From NCBI GenBank assembly GCA_964558465.1, contig CAZLEF010000038.1, positions 1 to 63,561 on the forward strand: a stretch of 63,561 bases of DNA, in the 5' to 3' direction. Shown here one piece after another: positions 43,771 to 53,138 of the stretch (positions are counted from its first letter, which is position 1; each line of letters opens with the position of its first letter). Origin of the DNA: JACJYC01 sp964558465 (lineage in GTDB: Bacteria > Bacteroidota > Bacteroidia > Chitinophagales > Saprospiraceae). The notes under the pieces are model-generated. The model was not told the origin of the DNA. It did no database searches and saw only the letters and a list, made by a program, of their open reading frames with translations. The position numbers were made by a program, and so were the translations under genes.

Positions 43771-45681
43771 TCACTGCGCCTCCTCCCACTCCATCTGGGC
43801 CTGTTCCCATTCACCCATAGCGATTTCCAGTTCTTTTTTCAGGAGGTTATATTTTTCCATGAGGGCGGGGCTGTCGGGCCGTGAATAAAACTCAGGGTCG
43901 GCCAGTTGGGATTCCATTGAACTGATGTCCGATTCCAGGGATTCCACTTTTTTTTCGGCATTTGAAACCGCCCGCATCATGCGTTTGCGTTCTTCAAAGG
44001 TGAGTTCAGGTTTTGGGGTAACACCGCCAGGCCGACCGGACTGGGATGCCATTTCCAGCATACGCATATCGGAAACCTTCCTTTTTTCCAGGAAAAAGTT
44101 GACATCGCCAAGGTATTCATACAAGTGTTTGTCGCGGAATTCGATGGTCCGGTTGGTCAGCCCCCCGAGGAATTCGCGGTCGTGAGACACCACGATCAGG
44201 CTGCCGTCGTATTCCATGAGCGCCTTTTTCAGGATATCTTTGGAAAGCATATCCAGGTGGTTGGTCGGTTCGTCCAATACCAGGAGATTGAACGGCCGGA
44301 GCAGCATGCAGGCAAGGGCAAGCCTCGCCCGTTCCCCTCCGGAAAGCACGCTAACTTTTTTCTCCGCATCTTCTCCGCTGAACAAAAAAGCGCCGAGGAT
44401 CGCCCTCAGGCGGGTACTCATCTCGGGCGGAGAGAATTTTTCCATTGTTTCCAGCAAAGTCAGGTTGGACTGGAGGGTATCCGACTGATTCTGGGCATAA
44501 TAGCCGATCTGGACATTATGGCCGAGGATAAGCTCGCCGGAACTTTTGGGTAACATATTGACCAAAATTCTGGCCAAAGTGGTTTTCCCCTGGCCGTTTT
44601 GGCCCACAAAGGCAACCCGGTCGCCGCGATCCAGCTTGAAGTCCACATTTTGAAGCACCTGGAGATCCCCGTAATTTTTGGAAATCTTTTTGGCCTCCAC
44701 CACCACCTGGCCGGAGCGGGGGGAGGGTGGAAAACGGATGTTCATCGCGGCGGTATCTTCCTGGTCCATTTCCACCCGTTCCATTTTGTCCAGTTGACGT
44801 TGCATCGACTGGGCCATTTTGGTTTTGGTGGCTTTTGCCATAAACCGGTTGATAGTCCTTTCTTTCTGGGCGATGACCTTCTGCTGGTTTTCGAATGAAG
44901 ACTGCAGTTTTTCGCGGCGTTCAGCCCGCATTTCGACGTATTTGCTGTAAGACGCTTTATAATCGTACACCTTGCCCAATTCGATCTCTACCGTCCGGTT
45001 GGTGATATTGTCGAGGAACAATTTATCGTGAGAGATCAGGACGATCGCGCCGGAATAACTTTGCAGGAACCCTTCGAGCCAGATAATGGATTCAATATCG
45101 AGGTGGTTGGTCGGTTCGTCCAGCAGAAGGTAATCGGGCCTTTGCAACAGCATTTTGGCCAATTCGATGCGCATCTGCCAACCGCCGCTGAATTCGTCGG
45201 TCAGGCGGTTAAAATCTTTGTCCTTAAAACCCAGGCCCTTGAGAACCTTTTCACTTTCAGCTTCCATATTGACCCCACCCAGGACCTGGAAACGGTGGTT
45301 CGTCAGGTCAAAATCTTCCAGCAAATGGCTGTAACCCGGCGAATCGTAGTCCGTTCTTTCCGCAATTTCGTTGGTCAGTTCGGCAAGCCGGTTTTCAAGG
45401 GCGATCAGGTCTGCAAATGCGGTAAGGGTTTCATCCAGGACGGTTCGCCCTTTGGGCAACTCCATTTCCTGGTGCAAATACCCCATCGTGGAAGCGGAAG
45501 GCCGGGCTACCCGCCCTTCATCGGGCCTGATCTCCCCGGCCAGTACCTTGAGCAAGGTCGATTTTCCGGCGCCGTTCCGTCCGACCAATCCCACCCGGTC
45601 GCGTTCGCCTACCACGAGGTTGATATGGTCCAGCAGCACCCGGTCGCCATATTGAATATATATTTCTGTAGCGGTTAACAT
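43771..45681 (-). CDS. ABC-F family ATP-binding protein
   Basis: This 636-aa soluble protein has two ABC domains. The first has Walker A GRNGAGKST (about residue 36) with LSGGW-type signature variant FSGGWQMR and DEPTNHLD. The second has GQNGQGKT, SGGERARLALA and DEPTNHLD. A linker of about 80 residues lies between, and a coiled-coil C-terminal tail (about 550-636) matches Uup/YdiF-like members. ABC-F proteins act on the ribosome, either in general translation or drug protection. No transmembrane partner is present. The ATG at 45681 follows the -7 box and matches the domain N-terminus. Confidence 0.93.
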   Translation of the reverse strand: MLTATEIYIQYGDRVLLDHINLVVGERDRVGLVGRNGAGKSTLLKVLAGEIRPDEGRVARPSASTMGYLHQEMELPKGRTVLDETLTAFADLIALENRLAELTNEIAERTDYDSPGYSHLLEDFDLTNHRFQVLGGVNMEAESEKVLKGLGFKDKDFNRLTDEFSGGWQMRIELAKMLLQRPDYLLLDEPTNHLDIESIIWLEGFLQSYSGAIVLISHDKLFLDNITNRTVEIELGKVYDYKASYSKYVEMRAERREKLQSSFENQQKVIAQKERTINRFMAKATKTKMAQSMQRQLDKMERVEMDQEDTAAMNIRFPPSPRSGQVVVEAKKISKNYGDLQVLQNVDFKLDRGDRVAFVGQNGQGKTTLARILVNMLPKSSGELILGHNVQIGYYAQNQSDTLQSNLTLLETMEKFSPPEMSTRLRAILGAFLFSGEDAEKKVSVLSGGERARLALACMLLRPFNLLVLDEPTNHLDMLSKDILKKALMEYDGSLIVVSHDREFLGGLTNRTIEFRDKHLYEYLGDVNFFLEKRKVSDMRMLEMASQSGRPGGVTPKPELTFEERKRMMRAVSNAEKKVESLESDISSMESQLADPEFYSRPDSPALMEKYNLLKKELEIAMGEWEQAQMEWEEAQ

Positions 45682-45704
45682 CCGGTCATTTTTATAAAGC
45701 GGGG

Positions 45705-45712
45705 CAAATTTA
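45705..45712 (-). promoter_or_regulatory. -7 box (TAAATTTG) of the ABC-F gene
   Basis: Read on the minus strand, TAAATTTG matches TAnnTTTG and lies 23 nt before the ATG at 45681. It lies inside the longer ORF, supporting the shorter start. Confidence 0.55.
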
Positions 45713-45750
45713 AGCCCTTCTTTTGGGGTTAGGCAGACTTGAGAACACAA

Positions 45751-46036
45751 AAAATGTCAAAGTGTCAAAAAAACTGCGCGGCTTTTTCACGTATGTCCAA
45801 AAACCCTTATCTTGCAGCCTGGAACGGCAAAAGGCCGTATCCTGCAAACGCGCAAGCGCCTCATATGTTTTGGCCTAACAATTTACTACATAAAGGTCAG
45901 ATTTTTCGTGACTAGGGCGGGCCCCAACACGCCCCCGGCGTGATCTCTCCGGAGACAAGGGGATTACCGAACCACGTTACTGCCTTAATCCTGTTTTTTC
46001 GGGGCCCAAAACGCCCACGGTGCTTGTGCGTTTCTT
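45751..46036. other. Intergenic region with GC-rich unexplained block
   Basis: AT-rich sequence, including a TTATCTTGCAG -7-like box near 45810, is followed by a GC-rich block (45915-46025) with several short inverted repeats (GGGCGGGCCC, CTCTCCGGAGA). No protein frame is supported. It could encode a small structured RNA, but no known class was recognised. Confidence 0.35.
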
Positions 46037-46205
46037 TTTAGAGGTTGTTTGGATTTTCCTGGTGTGACGAGATCGAGCAAATTTTATTTCAGACAAGGCG
46101 GCTTTTGCAGGCATAGCCGGCAGCTATGTCGAAAAAAGCCAACGAAGTATCAAATAAAATTTGCCGATCGCAGGCCAGCGAGGGAATTCCAAACAAACTC
46201 TTAAA
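46037..46205. repeat. MITE-like foldback element, about 169 bp
   Basis: Long imperfect arms (about 70 nt each) are visible: the left arm contains TTTAGAGGTTGTTTGGA (46037-46053) and AAATTTTATTT, and the right arm their complements AAATAAAATTT and TCCAAACAAACTCTTAAA (46188-46205). The centre is CATAGCCGGCAGCTATG. It overlaps the last codons of the Lon-N gene and could act as its terminator. Confidence 0.85.
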
Positions 46206-46836
46206 GTTGAGGTGGAATGATCATTTTGAAGTGACCGTTCATTTTTGCTTTATCGCGCATCGTTTCCACCTGGCGGGCCACCGGTAATACTTTTTCCAGG
46301 TAGTCAACCAGGTACGATTGCCTTTCGACCGGGTCGGTAAGGGTCAGCAGTTCGTACTCCTGCTCAGGTGTCAGACCGATATGGTGCGCAAAATCGTAGG
46401 TAGAAAAGTGACCGGGGTCTTCGGGAATTTCTTTTTCAACATGCGCCACTCTGAACAACTCCCGGATTAGGTCCATAATTTTTGAATTGGTCAGATAATC
46501 CTCCTCTCCAGAAATATCCATCCGCTCGATGCGGCCCGCGCCGTAAAGTTTTCCGGGCGCCTGGGTTTCAAACGTTATTTTTCGGAATAATCCAACACCC
46601 TTTACACGAACATCCAATTTGCCGTCGTCATATTTTTTTTCAATGGACAGCAAACGGATTTCCGTACCTATCTCCATCAGCCGGCCGTTTATGAAGGGCG
46701 GTATGCCGAAGGTCGTCCCGGCTTCCTGGCATTCTCCGATCAGTTGGCGGTACCTGGGTTCGAAAATATGCAGATTCACGGTCTCATTGGGAAAAACAAC
46801 GATCTGAAGTGGGAACATGGGCAACATATCGCTCAT
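46201..46836 (-). CDS. Stand-alone Lon N-terminal (LON substrate-binding) domain protein
   Basis: This 211-aa protein from the ATG at 46836 begins MSDMLPMFPLQIVVFPNETVNLHIFEPRYRQL, the classic LAN/Lon-N opening (quoted as two parts: MSDMLPMFPLQIVVFPNE and HIFEPRYRQL). It continues with an all-beta core and a helical tail (LTPEQEYELL). It has no ATPase or protease domain. An AGGAAG sequence before this ATG, rare in the window, and the unnatural N-terminus of longer frames decide the start. It is divergent from the macroglobulin gene. Confidence 0.87.
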   Translation of the reverse strand: MSDMLPMFPLQIVVFPNETVNLHIFEPRYRQLIGECQEAGTTFGIPPFINGRLMEIGTEIRLLSIEKKYDDGKLDVRVKGVGLFRKITFETQAPGKLYGAGRIERMDISGEEDYLTNSKIMDLIRELFRVAHVEKEIPEDPGHFSTYDFAHHIGLTPEQEYELLTLTDPVERQSYLVDYLEKVLPVARQVETMRDKAKMNGHFKMIIPPQL

Positions 46837-46906
46837 ATCTTCCTGTTTTTGGACATAATAACAATAATTATTCTTTTCTGTTGTTGATCTAATTAAATAG
46901 CTAGTC

Positions 46907-49900
46907 ATGCGCATCACTTCCCTGTTTATCCTGTTAAGCCTCATTCTCCTGAATGTCCAATGCAAGCGCGACCGGCGCGCCCAACCCCTGCCCGAAAGCC
47001 TGGGCGCTTATATCGACGGTTTCACCTCCGGTGTGATCTCAAAAGCCGACCCCATCCGGGTCCGGTTCGCCAGCGGCGTAGCCCCCACGGATGAAGTCGG
47101 AACGGAAGTCAAAGAAAAAATCATCGATTTCAGCCCGGCGATCTCCGGTAAAGCGATCTGGGAAGACGAACTTACCCTGCGTTTCGACCCTGAAAAGCCG
47201 CTTCCTTCCGGCACGGCTTATATCGCTACGGTGAACATGAAAAAACTGTTCTCCAATATCCCGGCCGAGGCCCAGGAATTCGAGTTCGATTTTCACACCA
47301 GGGTCCAGTTCTACGAGGTAACCGTCCTGGGGCTTTATCCACCCGACCCGAACAACCTCAGCAAACAGGAATTGCGGGGCCAGATCACGACTGCCGATGT
47401 GGCGCAAACCGAGGAAGTGGAACCGATCCTGACCGCCCTTCAAAATAAAAAAGAACTCGCCATTGAATGGATCCATTCCGGCGACCAGTTGGTGCATGAA
47501 TTTGTGGTCAACGGTGTCGCCCGCGGTGAGACCGACGGCAAAATGACCCTGAAATGGACCGGCAAACCCCTCGGCGTCGGCGAAAAAGGCGAACGGGAAA
47601 TTGAAGTGCCCTCGCTCTCCAATTTCAAAATTACCGACGCGCAGTCCTTCCAAAACCCCGAACAATACATCCACCTGCATTTTTCAGATCCGATCCTGGC
47701 AGCCCAGGACCTGACCGGGCTCATCACCCTTTCTGACTACGACGGCGACCTCCGTTTCACCATCGACGGCCCTGAAGTCCGGATCTATCCCGCTCGGCGG
47801 CTCGCCGGTACCGTACTGGTGAATGTTGCTTCCGGCATTCTCAATTCCGCCAACCGGAAAATGGACCGCCCGGGCAACTGGTCGGTCACCTTCGAGGATA
47901 TCCGCCCGGAAGTCCGCCTGGCGGGCCGCGGCGTGATCATGCCCAACTCCGAAGGCCTGGTTTTCCCGTTCGAGGCTGTCGGCCTGACCGCGGTGGAAGT
48001 CGAGATCTTCAAAATATTTAACAACAATATCCTCCAGTTTTTACAAACCAACGACCTGGACGGCGGTTACGACCTCCACCGGGTAGGCCGGGTTATCCTC
48101 CAGAAAAAGGTGGACCTGACCGATATCAGCCCCAACAGCAAAGCGACCGATTGGAACCGGTATGCCCTCGACCTGGGTAAACTCTTCCAACAAGATCCTG
48201 ACGCCATTTACCAGGTTCGCATCGGCTTCCGCCCCGCTTATGCGGCTTTCCCCTGCAAAGCAACCCCGATCCCTGTGTCCGGCGACAGCTTCAATGATTA
48301 CTCCGAAGGCGAGGATTGGTACGGCGATGAAGGCAACTACAGCAACCAGGACGGCGATATCGAAAGCATCATGGAAGGCTGGTACGGTATCGAAGGGTAC
48401 TACAGCGGATACCAATGGGAACAGCGCGAAGACCCCTGTTACCCCGCCTACTTCAACTATGAACGGTTCATCAGCCGCAATATCATTGCCTCCAACCTGG
48501 GGATCATTGCCAAGGGCGGTGCGGATAACTCGTATTTTGTCTCCGTCGCCGACCTTCGGTCCACCCAGCCGCTTTCCGGCGTAGAATGCGAATTTTTTGA
48601 CTTCCAGAACCAATCCCTGCGCAAGGTCCAGACCGACGGCCAGGGCATGGCCATGGTACAACTGGACAGAAGGCCGTTTGTTGTGGTGGCAAAAAAAGGA
48701 ACGGAAAAAGGGTATCTCCGGCTGAATGACGGCCAATCCCTTTCCCTGAGCCGGTTCGACGTCTCCGGTGAAGTATCCCAGAAAGGCATCAAAGGCTTTT
48801 TATATGGCGAAAGGGGCGTTTGGCGCCCGGGAGATTCGGTTTACCTCCATTTTGTGCTCGAGGATGAAACCGGGAAACTGCCGCCCAACTACCCTGTCCA
48901 GTTCGAAGTAACCGATTCCCGGGGCCAATCCTTCCTTAAACGATCCGTCCTGGGCAAAACCGGCCTGATCTATCCCGTTCATTTTGCCACCAGCCCGGGT
49001 TCGCCCACCGGCAACTGGATCGCCACGGTCAAAGCCGGCGGGGCCACTTTCCAGAAAACCCTGAAGATCGAAACCGTCAAACCCAACCGGTTGAAGATTG
49101 AGCTGGATTTTGGCCCCGATGAAATGATCCATGCCGGAAAGACGATCCAGGCAGAGCTTCAGTCAACCTGGCTGCACGGCGCCCCGGCCAACGGTCTGAC
49201 GGCCAAGGTGGAAGTCCAGTTGAGGGCGACCCCTACCCAATTTGAAAAGTTCAAGGATTTTGTTTTTGACGATCCCGCCCGTTCGTTCACCGATGAGCCG
49301 CGCACCCTGTTTGAGGGTTCCCTGGACGCTTCCGGCAAAACAACGTTCGATGCGGACCTCGCCAGAAACCGCATCTTCCCCGGCAAATTGAGCGCCAGTT
49401 TCAAAACCCGGGTTTTCGAAAAGGGCGGCGATTTCAGTACGGATAATTTCACGCTGCCGTTTTCCCCTTTCTCAGCCTATGCAGGCCTGGCCCTGCCCAA
49501 AAACCGCTATCAGGAAAAAAGGATCGAGATGGATAAAAACGGAACGATCGCTTTTGCTTCCGTCGACGAATCCGGCAAACCGCTTTCCGGCAGAAAACTG
49601 AACGTAGGCCTGTTCCGCGTTAATTGGCGCTGGTGGTGGGACTATGGCTTCGACGACGTTTCGCGTTACAATACCAGCAGCAACTACGACGCCATGCAAA
49701 AACAGGACCTGGTGACCAACAGCAAGGGGGAAGCCCAATGGAGCGTCAAGGTTTCGGATTGGGGCCGGTATATGGTCCGGGTCTGCGATACGGAGAGCGG
49801 ACATTGCTCCGGCGATTATTTCTACGCGGGTTATCCCTGGTACGGCGACGGGGAAGGCGACGACCAGTTCCGCGAAGCAGCTTCCATGCTCGCCTTCTCC

Positions 49901-52528
49901 GCAGACAAGGAAAAATACAATGTCGGCGAAACCGTCAAACTCACCATCCCCACCGGTGAAAAAGGCCGGGCCCTGGTGACCATCGAGAATGGGTCGCGCG
50001 TGATGGAATCCCATTGGACGGAAGCCAAATCAGGTGAAAATACATTCACCTTCAAGGCCACCCCTGAGATGGCGCCCAACGTCTACGTCCACGTGGATTT
50101 TGTCCAGCCCCACGCCCAGGCAAAAAATGACCTTCCGATCCGTCTGTACGGGGTGATCCCCCTGTTTGTGGAAGACCCGAAAACCAAACTGGCGCCCAGG
50201 ATCAAAATGGCCGATGTGCTCAAACCGGAACAGAAGGTCGATATTGAAGTCTCGGAAGAACAAGGACGTGAAATGGCCTATACGCTGGATATCGTCGACG
50301 ACGGTTTGCTGGGACTGACCCGGTTCAAAACCCCCAATCCCTGGGACCAGTTCTTCGCCCGGGAAGCGCTTGGGGTTCAAAGTTGGGATGTGTATGACCA
50401 GGTGCTGGGCGCACATGCCGGCGACCTGGGCCGCATCCTCAGCATCGGCGGCGACGGCGAAGTGGAACCCGGTGAAGACGACATGGCCAACCGGTTCAAA
50501 CCCGTGGTGATGCACCTGGGGCCGTTTGTGCTGAAAAAGGGCCAAAAGGCCAAACATAAAGTAACCATTCCAAATTATGTAGGTTCTGTCCGCGTCATGG
50601 TCGTGGCGGCCGGCGCCAACGCCTACGGCAGCGCTGAAAAAACGACGCCGGTACGCCAGCCGCTGATGGTGCTTTCCACCATACCGCGGGTACTGGGCCC
50701 GGGTGAGACCATCCGGTTGCCTGTGAACGTTTTTGCCATGGAAGACAAGGTAAAATCAGCTACCGTTACGGTCAAGGAAACCAGCGGTCTGGCCAGGGTG
50801 GTGGGCAGCGCCAGCCAGCAAACCAGCTTCAGCCGTCCGGGGGATAAACTGCTCACTTTCGACGTCCAGATGGCGGAAAGGACGGGTGTCGCCAAATTTG
50901 TCATCCAGGCGGAAGGCTCCGGTGAGAAATCGAGCCAGGAGATCGAGGTCCAGGTCCGGAACCCCAATCCTTATGTTACCAACGTGGCAGCCAAAGTGCT
51001 GGATGCCGGTCAAAGCTGGGAAGATGCCTTTACGCCGGTGGGCATGGCGGGGTCTAATGAAGCGGTTCTGGAAGTATCCAGCATTCCGCCGATCAACCTG
51101 GGCCAGCGTTTGAAATACCTGTTGCAATATCCTTACGGCTGCCTCGAACAAACCCTGTCGGGCGGGTTCCCGCAGTTGTACGTCAACAAGCTTATGGAAT
51201 TGAATGAGGAGCAGAAAAAACGGGTCCCCCAAAACATTGCCGCCACCATCGACCGGTTGAAACTGTTCCAAACCGACCAGGGCGGATTTGCATACTGGCC
51301 GGGCAATACCGGGCCCGATCACTGGTCGACCAACTACGCCGGCCATTTCCTGCTGGAGGCCAAGGCGCTGGGGTATACCGTACCTGCGTCGCTGCTGGAC
51401 CGGTGGTGTCAGTTCCAGAAAAAAACAGCCAAAATGTGGGATCCCAAGATGAAGGATTACGGGTTTTATTCCGACCAGGCCCATGAATTGTCGCAGGCCT
51501 ACCGGCTCTATACCCTGGCGTTATACGGCCAACCCGAACTCGGCGCCATGAACCGGCTCCGGGAATCCAAAAACCTCTGCCTTCAGGCCAAATGGACGCT
51601 GGCGGCGGCTTATGGCAAGGCCGGCAAAACCGACGTAGGAAAATCCATCATCCAGAACCTGAACAAGGATATCCCGGATTATACCGAATTGTCCTACACC
51701 TATGGTTCAGGCCTGCGCGACCGTGCAATGGTAACCGAGACCCTCTTGCTACTGGGCAACCGGACGGCAGCCGGGGAGATGGTCAAATACCTGTCGGACG
51801 CCCTGAGCAGCACCCAATGGCTGAGCACCCAGGAAACGGCCTTCTGCCTGATGGCAATCGGCAAGTTTGTAGGGGATTCAGACGTCGATTCCAAGGTGAA
51901 ATTTGCCTACCAACTCAACGGCGGGCAAAATATCAACGCCGGGTCCAATACCCCGGTCTTTTCGGTGAATGTGCCGGTGAAAGACGGGGCCTCCAACCGT
52001 TTCAAGGTGAATAACCCCGGCTCGGGTACGCTGTTTGCACGCCTGATCCAGACCGGCCAGCCGCTCGCAGGGCAGGAAACCGTGAGCGCCAGCAACCTGA
52101 ACATTCAGGTCTCCTACGCCGATCTTCAGGGCAGGGCCATCGACCCGGGCAACCTGGCGCAGGGGACGGACTTTGTGGCCACCGTCACCATACAGCACCC
52201 GGGTGTGCGGCCGTTCTCCTACAACGAACTGGCGCTCAACCAGATCTTCCCCTCCGGTTGGGAGATCCTGAATACCCGGATGGACAATGTGCAGAATTTC
52301 ACCAATACCAGCATACCTGAATACCAGGATTTCCGCGACGACCGGGTGTACACTTTCTTCGACCTCCAGGAGCGCAGCACGCAGGTGTACCGGGTGCAAC
52401 TGAACGCTTCCTACCAGGGGCGGTTTTACTTGCCCGCTGTCTCTTGTGAAGCGATGTATGACAATAGCATCAATGCGCGGACGGCAGGGAAGTGGGTGGA
52501 GGTGACGCGGCCGGTTTCTGAGATATGA
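46907..52528 (+). CDS. Bacterial alpha-2-macroglobulin lipoprotein with CLEQ thioester
   Basis: This 1873-aa protein has a lipoprotein signal (lipobox LNVQC, Cys about residue 19). Consecutive macroglobulin beta-sandwich domains follow, including GERGVWRPGDSVYLHFVLED, then the A2M domain (DILDDG-like DIVDDGLLGLTRFKTPNP). The thioester motif YGCLEQT has Cys at about residue 1412, inside an alpha/alpha toroid (1395-1700). The CLEQ form is that of E. coli YfhM-type (ECAM) proteins, which trap attacking proteases at the outer membrane. The usual partner PbpC is not next door. An acidic tyrosine-rich insertion at about 465-520 is unusual. Confidence 0.93.
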   Translation: MRITSLFILLSLILLNVQCKRDRRAQPLPESLGAYIDGFTSGVISKADPIRVRFASGVAPTDEVGTEVKEKIIDFSPAISGKAIWEDELTLRFDPEKPLPSGTAYIATVNMKKLFSNIPAEAQEFEFDFHTRVQFYEVTVLGLYPPDPNNLSKQELRGQITTADVAQTEEVEPILTALQNKKELAIEWIHSGDQLVHEFVVNGVARGETDGKMTLKWTGKPLGVGEKGEREIEVPSLSNFKITDAQSFQNPEQYIHLHFSDPILAAQDLTGLITLSDYDGDLRFTIDGPEVRIYPARRLAGTVLVNVASGILNSANRKMDRPGNWSVTFEDIRPEVRLAGRGVIMPNSEGLVFPFEAVGLTAVEVEIFKIFNNNILQFLQTNDLDGGYDLHRVGRVILQKKVDLTDISPNSKATDWNRYALDLGKLFQQDPDAIYQVRIGFRPAYAAFPCKATPIPVSGDSFNDYSEGEDWYGDEGNYSNQDGDIESIMEGWYGIEGYYSGYQWEQREDPCYPAYFNYERFISRNIIASNLGIIAKGGADNSYFVSVADLRSTQPLSGVECEFFDFQNQSLRKVQTDGQGMAMVQLDRRPFVVVAKKGTEKGYLRLNDGQSLSLSRFDVSGEVSQKGIKGFLYGERGVWRPGDSVYLHFVLEDETGKLPPNYPVQFEVTDSRGQSFLKRSVLGKTGLIYPVHFATSPGSPTGNWIATVKAGGATFQKTLKIETVKPNRLKIELDFGPDEMIHAGKTIQAELQSTWLHGAPANGLTAKVEVQLRATPTQFEKFKDFVFDDPARSFTDEPRTLFEGSLDASGKTTFDADLARNRIFPGKLSASFKTRVFEKGGDFSTDNFTLPFSPFSAYAGLALPKNRYQEKRIEMDKNGTIAFASVDESGKPLSGRKLNVGLFRVNWRWWWDYGFDDVSRYNTSSNYDAMQKQDLVTNSKGEAQWSVKVSDWGRYMVRVCDTESGHCSGDYFYAGYPWYGDGEGDDQFREAASMLAFSADKEKYNVGETVKLTIPTGEKGRALVTIENGSRVMESHWTEAKSGENTFTFKATPEMAPNVYVHVDFVQPHAQAKNDLPIRLYGVIPLFVEDPKTKLAPRIKMADVLKPEQKVDIEVSEEQGREMAYTLDIVDDGLLGLTRFKTPNPWDQFFAREALGVQSWDVYDQVLGAHAGDLGRILSIGGDGEVEPGEDDMANRFKPVVMHLGPFVLKKGQKAKHKVTIPNYVGSVRVMVVAAGANAYGSAEKTTPVRQPLMVLSTIPRVLGPGETIRLPVNVFAMEDKVKSATVTVKETSGLARVVGSASQQTSFSRPGDKLLTFDVQMAERTGVAKFVIQAEGSGEKSSQEIEVQVRNPNPYVTNVAAKVLDAGQSWEDAFTPVGMAGSNEAVLEVSSIPPINLGQRLKYLLQYPYGCLEQTLSGGFPQLYVNKLMELNEEQKKRVPQNIAATIDRLKLFQTDQGGFAYWPGNTGPDHWSTNYAGHFLLEAKALGYTVPASLLDRWCQFQKKTAKMWDPKMKDYGFYSDQAHELSQAYRLYTLALYGQPELGAMNRLRESKNLCLQAKWTLAAAYGKAGKTDVGKSIIQNLNKDIPDYTELSYTYGSGLRDRAMVTETLLLLGNRTAAGEMVKYLSDALSSTQWLSTQETAFCLMAIGKFVGDSDVDSKVKFAYQLNGGQNINAGSNTPVFSVNVPVKDGASNRFKVNNPGSGTLFARLIQTGQPLAGQETVSASNLNIQVSYADLQGRAIDPGNLAQGTDFVATVTIQHPGVRPFSYNELALNQIFPSGWEILNTRMDNVQNFTNTSIPEYQDFRDDRVYTFFDLQERSTQVYRVQLNASYQGRFYLPAVSCEAMYDNSINARTAGKWVEVTRPVSEI

Positions 52529-52543
52529 TAATGCGAATTAATC

Positions 52544-52633
52544 GTTCATGGTGGTTTATTGTGGTTTACGATTGTTGGCCGCCGTAAACCACCATGAACC
52601 CCCCGCGCTTTGAAGTTTGCAACTTCAAAGCGC
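52544..52633. repeat. Two hairpins 3' of the macroglobulin gene
   Basis: A perfect 15-bp inverted repeat (GTTCATGGTGGTTTA at 52544-52558 against 52585-52599) encloses further GTGGTTTA words. It is followed by a perfect 13-bp stem (GCGCTTTGAAGTT at 52605-52617 against 52621-52633, loop TGC). The words match the array at 9703-9985. Confidence 0.9.
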
Positions 52634-52895
52634 TGTTCAGTCGGATTGATTTTTAATGCATTAAATTTTAGATACAAGTCGGAGACTTGAAAGTAGCCGC
52701 GTCGGGACACAGTCCCTCTCGAACGTCGTTGTGACAACGGGCGAAAAACATCAACAGTCATCACTCATAGCCTGCCCCGATTTAGCGGGGTAATTTTAAA
52801 TCATCAATCAGATAATGGGATTGATGAATGATGAGGTCATGAAATTTTATATTTGAGGTACAAAGCAGAAAGTCATTCATTCAACATAATCATTG
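52634..52895. other. Intergenic region before the HicB-like gene
   Basis: No gene was recognised. It carries a GACACAGTCCCTCTCG/ACAACGG segment and AATCATCAATCAGAT words. It is AT-rich after 52640. Confidence 0.4.
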
Positions 52896-53042
52896 ATGAA
52901 ATTAAAAGTAATTATTCACGAGGCGGAGGAAGGCGGTTTCTGGGCTGAGGTTCCCGCAATTCCAGGTTGCATGACCCAAGGTGAAACCTATGAAGAGCTG
53001 ATTCAAAATATTTACGAAGCAGTAGAAGGATGTTTATTGTAA
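52896..53042 (+). CDS. Short HicB-like antitoxin (48 aa), possibly truncated
   Basis: The frame is MKLKVIIHEAEEGGFWAEVP, then AIPGCMTQGETYEELIQNIY and EAVEGCLL. This is the HicB/UPF0150 partial-RNase-H fold core: beta-hairpin, PGCxTQGxTxEE, then an amphipathic helix. Typical single-domain HicB-like proteins are about 65-75 aa, so the last strand and tail are missing. No HicA toxin is adjacent on either side. It is either a short orphan antitoxin or a remnant with a frameshift near codon 47. Confidence 0.7.
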   Translation: MKLKVIIHEAEEGGFWAEVPAIPGCMTQGETYEELIQNIYEAVEGCLL

Positions 53043-53138
53043 AAGCACTGATGAAGATTGCCAGCCTAACCGAAGCCGATTTATAAAAGCATTTCTTTGG
53101 CCCGCATACCCAAATCGCTAAAAAAAATCAAATGAAAA

